From contig NC_044988.1 of assembly GCF_008728515.1 (NCBI RefSeq), positions 26,742,998-26,806,997 of the forward strand: a DNA stretch of 64,000 bases. Reading direction: 5' to 3'. Under the pieces are notes generated by a model that saw only the letters and a list, made by a program, of their open reading frames with translations, ran no database searches and was not told where the DNA came from. Every line of letters begins with the position of its first letter. Positions within the stretch are counted from its first letter, which is position 1. Below are positions 10,715 to 21,945 of this stretch, one piece after another. The stretch is from Papio anubis (taxonomy: Eukaryota; Chordata; Mammalia; Primates; Cercopithecidae). Both the position numbers and the translations under genes were made by a program.

Positions 10715-10882
10715 GTAATTCTGGGAATTCTACTTCCTCCTTCAATTCTCAGCTTGGAGTTCAAGAACAAAGACGACATGCCCTATATGTCTCAGGCCCA
10801 GGAAATCCACCTCCAAGAGAAGGAGGCAGAAGAACCAGAGAAGCCCACGAAAGAAAAAGATGAAGAGGACATGGAGCTTACA
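10715..10882 (+). CDS. TRPM3: TRPM3 internal exon (window exon 5), pre-S1 segment and acidic linker
   Basis: A 56-codon exon, phase 0 at both ends. It begins VILGILLPPSILSLEF, the hydrophobic pre-S1 segment of TRPM channels. It continues into a charged linker rich in Glu and Lys (NKDDMPYMSQAQEIHLQEKE and onward to DMELT). The donor is GTAAGA. The acceptor is unusual: the stretch before TTTAG is an ATT microsatellite rather than a normal polypyrimidine tract, and the exon itself starts with GTAATT, so the border reads TTTAG|GTAATT. The linker is predicted to be cytoplasmic and flexible. The 168-bp length and symmetric phase would allow in-frame skipping, but loss of the pre-S1 segment would probably be damaging. 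Confidence 0.96.
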
Positions 10883-12007
10883 GTAAGAAAACATTGCACA
10901 GTTATTCTCTGTGGGCAGAATTCCTAATCCACTTGTCCCACCAATATGCTCAAGATTCAGTAACTCCTTAGGTCAGACATCTGTTCCCAGCCTTCCACCA
11001 AGTTTAACCATGGAGTGCTTTCATTTCAGTATTGCGACCAGGGTATTGGAAAAGTGTAAATAACACTACCGCAGGGTCCACCCATATGTGAAATCTTGCA
11101 GCCAGCTAGTGGTGCAGGACAAACCAGTGAAATTCTAAAGCAAGACACCCTACGTTTTCCAAACAAGCAAAGCTTCTTGAACAACCAGATGAGGTATCTG
11201 TCTCAGCACACAAAGAAGGAAAGGGAATCCATGATTTGGGAGCAGCCGGCTTCACTGAGCTGGTACTGTTCTGCGGATCAGAAGCTAAGCCTGTATCTGT
11301 CTTCAGGGTCAGGCTCACAATTACAGCACTAATTGAATTTTGAGGTTTGTATGCAAAGCTTTTATTAGCTCTTCCTGGTATAATTATAGAGCATAGAGGC
11401 TTTGTTCTGCAGAGGGAAGGGGGCAGCTGGACATGGGACAGCTTCTTGCAACCCCCGCCTGAGCAGCGTGACTGCCACTGGCTCATATGCAGGGGCTAAA
11501 AATATCACATGCTGTTAAAGGGACAAACAAGGCTTCATAGCTTGGAAGTCATCAAGCAACAGCCCCATAAGGACTTTCTCAATTTGCCTTACCCTCCCTC
11601 ACCACCCCCGCCAATGACCGTTGCTGTAGTGACCCAGAAGAAGCTATAAGGGGTGAAATCAAAAATTAGTTTTGCTCAGGTGACAAAAGGCCTTTGCACT
11701 ATTATCCTAGTAGGACAGCAGTGCGAATTGTTTCTCCTGCAGGTAAACAATATTTCCTTCCAGTAGGCTTTTCCTAAAGATCTATTTGCAGACACAATCC
11801 CTGACTTACTGAATGAAAGGCCAACTTTTGTTTCAGTTTGAGGATTTGTATAAAAATCTGTGGAGAAGTTGGCTCAGCTCTGTAACAGATGACTGTCTTC
11901 CCTAACATTCTCACCATAATTTTGTCCTCCGAATAGAATATAATAGCTTGATCATTAGAAGAAAACTGGCAATAGTAATACTGAATCTTTATTGAATATT
12001 TCAGCTG

Positions 12008-12170
12008 AACGTGTGCTCTGGAACCAGAATCCTGCCCTGTCACCTACTTGCTGTGTGACCTTGGGCACAATTTTATAATCTCAAACACGGCAACAATAAT
12101 GTTGTCTAACTCACAAGTAGTTGTCTAGTGTAAAAAGTGTGCCTGCAAACTACTTATATTGGAGACTGGC
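12008..12170 (+). repeat. MIR-type SINE fragment
   Basis: GCTCTGGAACCAGAATCCTG, then TACTTGCTGTGTGACCTTGG are diagnostic MIR core phrases in sense. Confidence 0.85.
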
Positions 12171-12194
12171 ACACTATAAACCAATATTGTTTTA

Positions 12195-12276
12195 ACAGTG
12201 CTAAGTGCTTTACACATACTTACTAATGGAATCCTCACGAAAGTCCCACAAGATAGGCACTATTATTGGCCCCATT

Positions 12277-12307
<31 letters not shown>

Positions 12308-12725
12308 TATTATTTATTTTTAGAGACAGGGTCTCACTCTGTCACCAGGCTGGAGCAAAATGGTGCGATTATAGCTCACTGTAACCTCAAATTTCTGGGC
12401 TCAAGGGATCCTCCCACCTCAGCCTCCCAAGTAGCTGGGAATGCAGGTGCACACCACAACACCTGGCCTTTTTTTTTTTTTTTTTTTTTTAAGAGATTGC
12501 CCAGGCTGATCTTGAACTCCTGGTTTCAAGCAGTCCTCTAGTCTTGGTCTCCCATAGTGCTGGGATTACAGGCATGAGCCACCACGTCCAGCCCTAATTC
12601 CTATTTTACAAATGAGGAAACTGACACTCATAGAGGTTAAATTGCTCAAGGATACCCAGCCAGTTCATGGCAAAGCTAAGATTAGAATCCGGGCATATAG
12701 ACTCCATCAACCACACTTTTAGACG
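12195..12725 (-). repeat. MIR fragment interrupted by an Alu
   Basis: MIR in antisense: GTGCTAAGTGCTTTACACAT to TATTATTGGCCCC on the left, resuming ATTTTACAAATGAGGAAACT to about 12725 on the right. The Alu at about 12276-12592 lies between, in the middle of the MIR ATTTTACA phrase. Confidence 0.8.
12276..12592 (-). repeat. AluJ-like, antisense, with a TTTA-expanded tail and T22 linker
   Basis: The element starts with a (TTTA)n run, which is its degraded poly-A tail in reverse. It has an unusually long T run of about 22 at 12471-12492, where the A-rich linker between the two arms should be. It ends GAGCCACCACGTCCAGCCC. Confidence 0.88.
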
Positions 12726-14692
12726 GTAGGTTAAGGGCGAGAGAGAATGTCTCTCTAGTCTCAAGCGTGGCTGCTCAGCCTATTTGGTCCACCATGTAGA
12801 AGAATCCAAAAGTGATGAATGAGCCTCCAAAGTCAAGTGTGGCACAGTCCTGACATCAGTACACATCCTAGGAAGACAACCAGAAACTGAATCAGCATTC
12901 TCTCTGATTGGGTCTCAAGGAAGAAAGCAAAGGGAGGTAGTTTCCCCTGCTCAGCATAGAGCTTTGAGAATCTGATCCTTCAAGAAGCCACCATAAGAGA
13001 TGCATCTCTAGACTAAGAGCAAAGTTTAGTAACAAGAGAATAGACCCTTGCCTTGTTTACTAAGAGCCCAGTAGAAGGCTCTGTAAGAGCATTGCTGCCC
13101 GAGCTTCTTCTCCACAGGCAGAAACAGCAGGGAGAAGGAAAGAAGGAAAGGACACGTGGCCTGGCAAACTCAGGGCTGGACAGCAGTTGTCTGTAAAGTG
13201 GACCCCTCCCTTGACTTTGATGGCAAATTCTGTCACTGCTCGGGCACTGGTCAGTGGACAGAACCTGGAGAGAACTGCAGAGTGCAGCTCATTGGCACCT
13301 CCCCTCCTTTTATGGGATTGATATTTGAGCTTCTGTGTTAAACCAGTATATCCTCTCTTGGAATGGGACATTTTCCTTTGGCCCTTCCAAAATGATACAC
13401 AGAAATATCAACCTCAATTCACTCCCTTTTTGTAGCTTTTAGTAGTTTAGTTCACCTCAAAAGAACTTTCTCAGCCTTGACATCTGTGTCTAGCCAGCAT
13501 AGATTCTCAAATCATGCTGTGCAGTTGTGTCTATATTTGACCCTGTTAGATTCTGCTTTAAGGAATGTCAAAGGAAATGTCTGAATACAGAGAAAAGACA
13601 CAAACAAAATCAAAAGTTAAGCTGCTTAGGCTGGAATTAATGAAATGTCAAAAATGCTTTACTTAAATCCATGAAAGACAAGCCTTTTACAAAGGCTTCA
13701 TGCTGGAATATATCTGAACAATAAAGGCAAAACAGGTTTTTGTTTTTGTTTTGAATGCAGTGCTGGATAAATGTCTCCACTTTCCCTAATAAAGTCCCCA
13801 CAAGTCCACAGACCCAGGGCATGTCTATAGCTCTGTTGGGAAAGTCACCATCCCCAGAAGTTACCCCAAAATGCCACTCTCCAAGATGCCTAAAAACCTT
13901 CCAGCTGTCTTTACTTTCATCTCATTGTGTCCCCAAATAGCATTAGATTCTCAAGCATATAAATAAGCAGAACAGAAGCATGATAATTATGTTACATAAA
14001 TTATAGGCAGTCAAATGTCATGTAACCTCAGAGTTTCTTGAGGTCAATGATCAATATTTATAGAACTCTATCACAGTCTAGTGTGTCATGTCCATCAGAA
14101 AGATTTACTCCACTCACTGATGAAAATAAACACTTTAATAAGTCGTAGTATGGAATCTAACTTCTTCATTAACTCAAGGGACTTTTGCAGCCAGAGTCCA
14201 CAAAGGAATGGAAGTTACCTTCTCCAGAAATCCTATTGGTTACAGGTCAATCATTTGTGATTATTACATAGTTGAATAAAGTGGATATTTGAGGTAATGA
14301 ACCAAGTAGTGGAAACTAATATTTTGTATACTTTGGGTAAAGTGGCTTTAAGCCAGAATTATCTAGGTTTGTCTCTATTCTCAATTTCAAAACTCATGCA
14401 TTGTTTCTATAATGAGCTGTCTCAGCTTTGAGCTCATTTCCCAGTACTCTGTCTTGCCCCAAATCCTTGTTAGTCCTGAGCAGTTATAAAGTTTTACCCT
14501 GTCCTCACGTTATAAAAATCTCCAAACTTCGTGAAACTAGCTTTGTGTTAGAACAGTACTGAAGAATTAAAGCCAAGAAAGTATGCTGTTATAGATTCTA
14601 ATAACACTTTTTTTTCTAGTGAGTGATCTCAACTAGATCATTTTAGTGAAGAGTGTGTAAGAAGGTCTCAGTTCACTTTAAAGCCTAGCTAG

Positions 14693-14880
14693 TGTTTACT
14701 GAGCACTTATTAAGTGCCAGATGCTACCTGACTTGTAGGCCAACCCTATAGTGGGTACTTTATTACCCTCATTTTACAGTTAAAGAAACTAAGTCTCAGA
14801 GTGGTTAAAAATATTTCCCGTGGTGCCACCGATTTGAAGTGTCTGAGTTAGGACTCAGTCTCCCATCTGAGTTACCCAGG
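14693..14880 (-). repeat. MIR or L2-related SINE fragment
   Basis: GTTTACTGAGCACTTATTAA, CTCATTTTACAGTTAAAGAA and ACTAAGTCTCAGAGTGG are MIR phrases in reverse. Confidence 0.75.
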
Positions 14881-15164
14881 GCCTGGAACTCTTCCTCAGT
14901 TAAATTATTATAGTTGTTGTCACTGCTACTGTTGTCATGAATGAGAAGGAAATGATTCTATTCTCAAGGAAGTTTCCAGCATCTTGGAGATGAGGACCTC
15001 TCAAGGTCAGGCCTGACTGGAATCCTTCTCCTAGTCTCACGTAGCTGCAGAGGCAGGCAGTGTTCACAGGAACCACCATAAAACTAGTACCAGCAGTAAT
15101 TCAGGATTTACAGTGTTTGAAATCAGGGAGCCAAGACACATGCCTAAGGGTCAGGGAGATGTCC

Positions 15165-15529
15165 CTAATTGTATTAGACCCGTTTTCACATGGCCATAAA
15201 GATACCGCCTGAGACTAGGTAACTTATAAACAAAAGAGGCTTCATTGACTGACAGTTCTGCATGGCTGAAGAGACCTTGGGAAACTTACAATCATGGTGG
15301 AAGGCAAAGGGAAAGGAAAGTGTGTCTTACATGGTGGCAGAAGAGAGAAAGAGGAAATGCCACACTTTAAACCATCAGCTCTCATGAGAACTCACTATCA
15401 CCAGAACAGCATGGGGGAAACTGCCCCCATGATCCAATCACCTCCCACCAGGTCCCTCCCTTGACACGTGGAGATTACAATTCAAGATGAGATTTGGGTG
15501 GAGACACAGAGCCAAACCATATCACTAAC
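15165..15529 (-). mobile_element. THE1/MST-type solo LTR (ERVL-MaLR)
   Basis: The LTR at 15170-15524 has TG...CA ends. In reverse complement it begins TGATATGGTTTGGCTCTGTG and ends with CAGTCTCAGGCGGTATCTTT and ACGGGTCTAATACA. The flanks CTAAT (15165-15169) and CTAAC (15525-15529) fit a 5-bp target duplication with one change. No internal retroviral sequence is present. Confidence 0.9.
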
Positions 15530-16048
15530 CTAACTAAGTTCCAGGCACTGCAGATCATTTACCTCTTGAGTATTCACAACCTTTGGATAAATTAGGTATG
15601 CTGGTTCAATTTACCTTTGACTTAAGGGTCATTAGCATTTGAAGAGACAGAATTTGAATCCAGATCTAGCCTGTTTCATGATATATATAGAGAGAGAGCA
15701 GGTGGGGAGGAAGAATAGATTCTTGAAGTCTGGCCTTCCCAGGCTACACTCTTGCTTCCTTTCTGTACTCTGGGTATCATCTATTACCCACATCTTCTAG
15801 AAGACCCAAGGTGGAAGAGAAGAGAATGGTCAAGAAATATACCCAAGGCCTTCCATCTCAGGCAAAGGGTATTCACAGATGATACGTGTAGTGCAAATGC
15901 ACTCACAGGAAAGGTACAACCTCTAAATCTCTGGGGCCTTGGGTTCTTAGGTTCTATGGGCATCCTTTCCTCATCTGTAAAATGAGCACATTGAATTACA
16001 TGCTCTCCAGAGACCTGCCATGATAGTATCGATTCTCTTCCGCCATAG

Positions 16049-16189
16049 GCAATGTTGGGACGAAACAACGGGGAGTCCTCCAGGAAGAAGGATGAAGAGG
16101 AAGTTCAGAGCAGGCACCGGTTAATCCCCCTCGGCAGAAAAATCTATGAATTCTACAATGCACCCATCGTGAAGTTCTGGTTCTACACG
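16049..16189 (+). CDS. TRPM3: TRPM3 internal exon (window exon 6), linker and first half of S1
   Basis: A 47-codon exon in phase 0 at both ends, with acceptor GCCATAG and donor GTAAGC. The translation begins AMLGRNNGESSRKKDEEEVQ and continues SRHRLIPLGRKIYEFYNAPI, ending VKFWFYT. The first half is a charged cytoplasmic linker. EFYNAPIVKFWFYT is the TRPM hallmark that enters transmembrane helix S1. The exon-intron border cuts S1 in two; the rest of the helix is in the next exon, about 7 kb away. From memory the human protein has Lys at the Arg of VQSRHRL, which would be a conservative primate difference, but I cannot verify that here. Confidence 0.97.
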
Positions 16190-16622
16190 GTAAGCACATT
16201 TCCTTTTCTCCTGCCTAGTGGATGGCCACAAGGAGCCAATGTCCATTTCTCATGCACCTGTGTGGTTTTCTCTGCAAGTCGTAAGTGCCACACACAGGAG
16301 TGAAAGTTCTGTGACCTTGCTTTTTCAATAGCTTTGCAAGATTTGTGGCATTTTGTTAGGCAGCTTTCACAGGCCACATTTTGCCTCCTCTCAGAAAATA
16401 GAGGAAATGGTGGAGGTGAGAACTAACAAACAGAAATAGAGGTGAGATGAGTATGAGTCTTGTCTAACAGGAAAGTAGATACACTTTTCTGAAATACTTG
16501 ATGTTTTGAATGGATGAGGGCTAGATCACAGTTGCTCATTTTAGATGCCAGTCCTGGATTTGGGGCTACTTTTGGCAGGTAAGGAGTGAGGAGAGTGTGG
16601 AAGTAACACCACTAAAGAAGGC

Positions 16623-16646
16623 AGTGTGTGTGCGTGTGTGTGTGTA
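16623..16646 (+). repeat. (GT)n microsatellite with one CG interruption
   Basis: GTGTGTGTGCGTGTGTGTGT in intron sequence. Confidence 0.93.
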
Positions 16647-17119
16647 ACTACTCCCAATCTGCTAGTGTCATCAAACAACCTTTCTTGTTCCAACACAATT
16701 AACAATATGCAAACAGCAGCAGCAAAAACTACTCAAAGGAAACCTACAATCATGGCTAATATTGCTTAGTATACAGATCATGTAAACATTTTCTGCCTAC
16801 AAAAGAGTGGATTGTCCTTGAAATGACCTTCTGATATGGTAGAAATGGTTCAATTATTGGTTCTCCACGTCTACTGTTCAGTGATTATTTTTTAAGGTGA
16901 GCTTTTGGCCCAGGTCATCTCTGATTCTTTCCAGCCACAGTGGAACTGTACCAAATGAAGGATAGTGCATCTGTATTTTTAGCCCTTGCCACAACCAGCT
17001 GCATAGCAGTCATTTGAGTCAGCAACAGGATAATCTGAATCTGAGGCCAAAATGACTCAAATGACCAGATGAGGTGCTTTTCATGTGGTCCTGTGTGCTA
17101 ACACTTCACATTGACTTTA

Positions 17120-17335
17120 AAGTTGGGTTTCTCTACTTCAGTGCTATTAACATTTAGGGCAGGATAATTCTTCATTGTGGGGGGCTGCCCTCAACAGGTA
17201 GCATGTTTTACAGCATGTCTGGCCTCTACTCAGTGGCAACTCTTCATCCCCCAAGTATGACAAGCAAAATGTCTCCAGACATTGCTAAATGTCCCCTTGT
17301 GGGATAAAATTGCCACCATTCGGAAACTACCACTT
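17120..17335 (-). mobile_element. MER20 (hAT-Charlie MITE)
   Basis: GGGTTTCTCTACTTCAGTGC, GGCAGGATAATTCTTCATTG, AATGTCTCCAGACATTGCTA and AATGTCCCCTTGTGGG follow the MER20 consensus in reverse, ending CGGAAACTACCACTTTG. Nearly full length. One of three MER20 copies in the window. Confidence 0.9.
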
Positions 17336-17536
17336 TGAGGTGTGGTCTTGAGAGAGGATAGGATATTATCAAAATATAAATATTAGATGTTTTCAGTGAA
17401 GTAAAAATTCAAATTTATCAATGGTAGGAAAAGAGAAAAATTATCTCCCCCCAAAAATAACTGAGGCATGCAAAAATCATTTCTATTCATATATTTTATA
17501 CAGCTCTATATTATTTTTAACCTTGCAGAAAACAGC

Positions 17537-17772
17537 TTAGTGGTGACAAGCATGGACTTTGGAATCAGACAGCCTGGGTGGGAATCCCATCTGCACCTCT
17601 TACCATGTGCCCTCAAAGAACTTAATTTCCCATTCTGTCCACAGTTTTCTTAAGATGCCAATAATAGTAGTTCTGATTTTATAGGATTTAATGAAGATTA
17701 AATGTGTTAAAACATATAAAGCACTTAGAACAGTTCCTTGACATGTAAGTACAACGTAACTGTGACTATTGT
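17537..17772 (+). repeat. MIR, nearly full length
   Basis: GTGGTGACAAGCATGGACTT, GGAATCAGACAGCCTGGGT and TAAAGCACTTAGAACAGTTC follow the MIR consensus in order. Confidence 0.88.
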
Positions 17773-17837
17773 TTCTTCTAGGCTATTCACATTGCATAGC
17801 AATAGATAATGTTGTGTTGTGTTCATCCATCCACTCA

Positions 17838-17934
17838 ACAAAAATATTATCTTTTATTGAGCACCTACTATGTTTGAGGCAATGTTCTAGGTACTATTTA
17901 AGTACTCTCTGTAATCCTAACAACCATTTTATCA
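17838..17934 (-). repeat. MIR/L2-type fragment, interrupted by an Alu
   Basis: TTATTGAGCACCTACTATGT and AATCCTAACAACCATTTTAT match the reverse MIR 3' part. The following Alu separates it from about 30 bp of possible remainder at 18239-18270. Confidence 0.65.
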
Positions 17935-18238
17935 AGATAATATTTGTTTATTTAGGAGAGACAGGGTCTTACTCTGTCACCCAGACTGGAGTGCAGTGGT
18001 AAGATCTTGGCTCACTGCAACCTCCACCTCCTGGGTTCCAGTGATTCTCATGTCTCAGCCTCCCAAGTAGCTGGGATTACAGGTGTGTACCACCACACCC
18101 AGCTAATTTTTGTATTTTTAATAGGGATGGGGTTTTGCCATGTTGGTCAGGCTGGTCTCGAACTATGGGCCTGCGTCAGCCTCCCAAAGTGCTGGGATTA
18201 TAGGCGATAGCCACTGCACCCAGCCTAAGATAATATTT
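17935..18238 (-). repeat. Alu, antisense, with 12-bp target duplication
   Basis: The Alu body is about 17947-18226, ending GCCACTGCACCCAGCC. AAGATAATATTT occurs at 17935-17946 and 18227-18238. A short deletion before GGCCTGCGTCAGCCTCCC shortens one arm. Confidence 0.92.
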
Positions 18239-18299
18239 TTGAAGCTATTTTACACCCAGGTCTGTCCTTCCTTTAATATTATGATACCCCAACTGTTAG

Positions 18300-18995
18300 C
18301 TTAGAACAGCGCTTGGCAAACTACAGCTCTCGGGCCAAATTCAACCCATGGCCTATGACTGTGGCCTGCAAACTAAGAATGGTTTTTACATTTTTAAAGG
18401 GCCAAAATAAAATTTGAAAAGGAATACTTGGGAATACTTGAGACATATATTCAAATTGTAGTGTCCATAAATAATTGGAGCACAGGCAGACTCTTAATTT
18501 CTGTTAAAGGAATTTAATTGAGCAATGAACAATTCGTGAATGGGACAGCCTTCCAAGCCAGAGGAGGCTCAGAGACTCCAGCAGGGCCACGTGGTGGAAG
18601 AATTATGGACAGAAAAAGGGAAGTGGCATACAGAAAACGGAAGTGACGTACACAAACAGCTGGACTGGTTACAGCTCAGCATTTGCCTTATTTGAACACA
18701 TTTTGAGCAGTTGGCTACATTTGATTGACTGAAATTCAGTGATTGGTCTTGTTACACCTTCATTTGTTATAGTTCACAATGTACAGAGAAAACTTTAGGC
18801 CGAACTTAAAATATGTAAGGAGGCAGCTTTAGGCTAACCCTCATTTAACATTACCAGTAGGCTGCCTGCTTTTGTGCTACCACATCGAGTTAATGAGTGG
18901 TGAGAGACAGAGAGAGACTATCAGGTCTACAAAGCCTTAAAAGTTGTTAACCAGTTGGCCATTTGCAGAAAAAGTTTACAGACTGCTGAGAGCAG
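18300..18995 (-). mobile_element. hAT MITE of the MER1/MER3 type split by a ~400-bp insertion
   Basis: The left piece (about 18304-18475) reads GCTTGGCAAACTACAGCTCT and CGGGCCAAATTCAACCCATG. The right piece (about 18940-18990) reads GGCCATTTGCAGAAAAAGTT and TACAGACTGCTG. Together they are the two ends of a known hAT MITE whose centre is missing. The 400-bp block between them begins AATTTCTGTTAAAGGAATTT, has sequence like an old LTR, and I cannot name it. The exact subfamily is from memory. Confidence 0.55.
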
Positions 18996-19029
18996 AAATC
19001 AGTAGACGTAATAGTATCAACATTTCTAA

Positions 19030-19190
19030 AACTTCCATGATGACAAGGGCGTTTTGTTAGAAATGCAAATTTCTAGCCCCATTATAGACCCATGGAATCA
19101 AATCTTCATGAAGGAGCCTAAGAGGCTGTGTTAGTTTAACTAGCTTCCCAGGCGAAACTTGTGATTAGAGATGCTTGAGACACGCTGCTT
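19030..19190. repeat. Possible MER5-like fragment
   Basis: TTGTTAGAAATGCAAATTTC followed later by CACGCTGCTTTG resembles a degraded MER5 element. Low support. Confidence 0.35.
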
Positions 19191-21397
19191 TGCTTATGTC
19201 ATTGGCAGCTTGTTGGGAGGCTGCCTCTTTGGGGGGGTGGGGCCTGTGTGTCCAGCACTCTTCTGCATGGCTGAGTTGGCCTCAGTAAACCCATCAGACT
19301 GGATCCCCCAGATCCGTTCAGTTGTGTTTTCATGATTCTCCAAAATTCATCTTCACGTATTGACAAAGCCCAGGCCTCGAGGAAGTGATCGGAAATGAGG
19401 TATGCCAGTCTTTTGAATCACCAGACATGCCTAACAATACAATTCAGTTTCAGATTGAAGGTCCCATGTACTTTACTTTGGGATGTGTTTTTCTCTGTAA
19501 GAGTATTTCTCACCAGATTTCCAAAAATGGTGTGTCCTACTCTCCCAAGTTTCTGAAAGGTAGGACACACCTCATTTCCATGTAACCTCACTTCTGCATT
19601 GTAGCAAGTTTCTCTAGGAGTAGGTTGGGTCCTCTTCTGGTCCGAGAAGAAAGCAGGCAGGGGTCCAGCTGGCTCCTCGACCCTGCTTGTGTTGAGAGCC
19701 TATTTCAGGTATCCGGCTGGAGAGGATTCAAATTCAAGGTGTGAAGTGGCTGTAGGTCAGAGGACACAGTGCATACTCTGAGTTTCTCTAGCAGTGACCA
19801 ACTCTACCCTCTACGAGACCATGTGCCCTTCTGCTCTCCAGAGGTAGTAGAAAAAGGCCCAGGTAGAAGTGAGGAAGATCAAAGCCCCACCAGGGATCCA
19901 TAGCAAGCTGCGGCAGGCTTTGGTGCTTGTGTTTGACAGTTTAAGAAGCATGAATCTTAGTTAATGGAAAATGCATAGAAAGATTATATGTTAATAACAT
20001 ACAAATTCTTAGAGTTCTCCCACTGACTGACTTAAATAAGACTCATAGGTTCAAAAGCTTGGACATTCTACATGCAGATTGTTAAAGCTTACAGAATATA
20101 TATATATACACACATACAATTAAAGCATGTCATGTCAAGATAATCTACAGCAAGGCTGCATGAATGTTGGTGAGTTCTGTGATAGGCTGCTTCCAAGACA
20201 GCAGCCAGTCCTCTGTTGTGCCATCTAAACATAAGACCCTATTTTCAGAAGTCTGTATTTTGAGAGTTGTACCAAAATATTATATTATAGCTTGACTATG
20301 GAAAAAGTTCGTTATAGAGTAACTGTGATGTAAAAACCAGGCAGGGGCTAAAAATGATGAATGTGGAGGAAGCATAACCAATAATGAGGGCAATTTTAAA
20401 AAGAAAAAAAAAGGGGAGAGGTGTGAATAGTTAATTAATTGGGGATCAAAGGGAAGTAAGGACTAAGGGAAGAGGAAACAAAAAGAATTCTTGAAAAAAA
20501 GAGGTGGATATTAGCCAGCATTTATTGGGTCTCTACAGTGTGTTGGGAGAAACAGACAGACAGACAGATAGATATCTAGATCCCTAGTCATTACAAAGGC
20601 CCTATAAGGAAAGTGGAAGTGATCCCATGTTACAGAATGGAGGCCCAGGAAGGTTAACCTTACAAAAGATGATACATCTAGGAAGTATGTGAGCTGGAAT
20701 TTAAATGATTTAAATACAAGCATCACTGATACCTATGCCTACCTTCCTTCCACTAAACACATTAGACTTGTATTCAGAGGACAGATGTAGGTTCAAGGAG
20801 TTACTTACGTACTAAAATGCAGAGGTTCTGGAAGAATGTGCATGTCACTGGGCCTACATATGAAAAGAGAAGATAATGCTTTGGAATGTTTTGCAATGAT
20901 TTGGGCAAAATGATAAAACCAGGGCAGTTAACAATATTCATTTCCCCTATAAGTGATGGAATTTGACCCAACTAAGAGAAGGAAGCAAGGAGAGAGAAGG
21001 ATTTTAAGTCAGAAGGAAGCTGAGAGTATATTTTAGAGTTCTAACCACTGAAGTCCTTTTTTTGTTTTTTGCAGTCTGTACTCACAGGACTACAGAATTA
21101 ATGCCAGTGTATTATAATGGTAAACGGAAACCATATGAACCAAGTTCCATTTTGAACTGATTTTTAAACAGCGTCCTACACAATTTTAAGTAAACTCTTT
21201 CATGAGAAGTTTTCATGATTTGCCAATGTTCCTGAAGATGGGGAGGGGTAGGAACCTAGTCATAGGTTGAAATGATAGGCCCTGGGGGGTGGGGGGATGC
21301 CAGCACAAACCATGCAGGTAGAGAGTGAGCCCAGATGTCCAGCTCTCATAAGTGATCTTATTTAACTCCGACCTACTTCACCCTTTAAGTGATGAAC

Positions 21398-21635
21398 TTG
21401 AGGTCAGGAGTTCAAGACCAGCCTGGCCAACATGGTGAAACCCCCGTCTCTACTAAAAATACAAAAATTAGCCAGACACGGTGGCAGGTGCCTGTAATCC
21501 CAGCTACTCGGGGGGCTGAGGCACAAGAATCGCTTGAACCCACGAAGAGGAGATTTGCAGAGAGCCAGGATCACAGCACTGCACTCCAACCTGGGCAATA
21601 GAGTGAGACTCAGTCTCCAAAAAAAAAAAAAGAAT
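21398..21635 (+). repeat. Alu, 5' truncated
   Basis: Begins at GAGGTCAGGAGTTCAAGACC and ends in an A12 tail at 21619-21631. The first 70 bases of the left arm are absent. Confidence 0.92.
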
Positions 21636-21645
21636 CCATTCATTC

Positions 21646-21945
21646 ACCCGGGCATGGTGGCTCAAGCCTGTAATCCCAGCATTTTGGGAGGCCAAGCTGG
21701 GGGGATCTCTTGAGCCCAGGAGTTTGAGATCAGTCTGGCCAACAAAGTGAGATGCTGTCTCTACTAAAAATACAAAAACTTAGCTGGCTGTGGTGGCACG
21801 TGCCTATTGTCCCAGCTACCCAGGAGGCTGAAGTAGGAAAATCACCTGAGCCCAGGAAGTCAATGCTTCAAGAAGCCGAGATCACAATGCCACTGCACTC
21901 CAGCCTGGGCGGCGGGAGTGAGACTCTGTCTCAAAACATAAGAGA
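21646..21945 (+). repeat. Alu, full length, directly after another Alu
   Basis: CCCGGGCATGGTGGCTCAAG to GACTCTGTCTCAAAACATAA. It sits head-to-tail about 15 bp after the preceding truncated Alu, an arrangement prone to unequal recombination. Confidence 0.93.

Larger units (their letters stand above)
10883..16048 (+). other. TRPM3 intron, 5.2 kb
   Basis: Contains two MIRs, an Alu within one of them, a third MIR and the MaLR LTR. I see nothing recognisable in 10883-12000, 12726-14690 or 15530-16048, apart from short simple repeats such as GAGAGAG near 15693. Confidence 0.85.
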
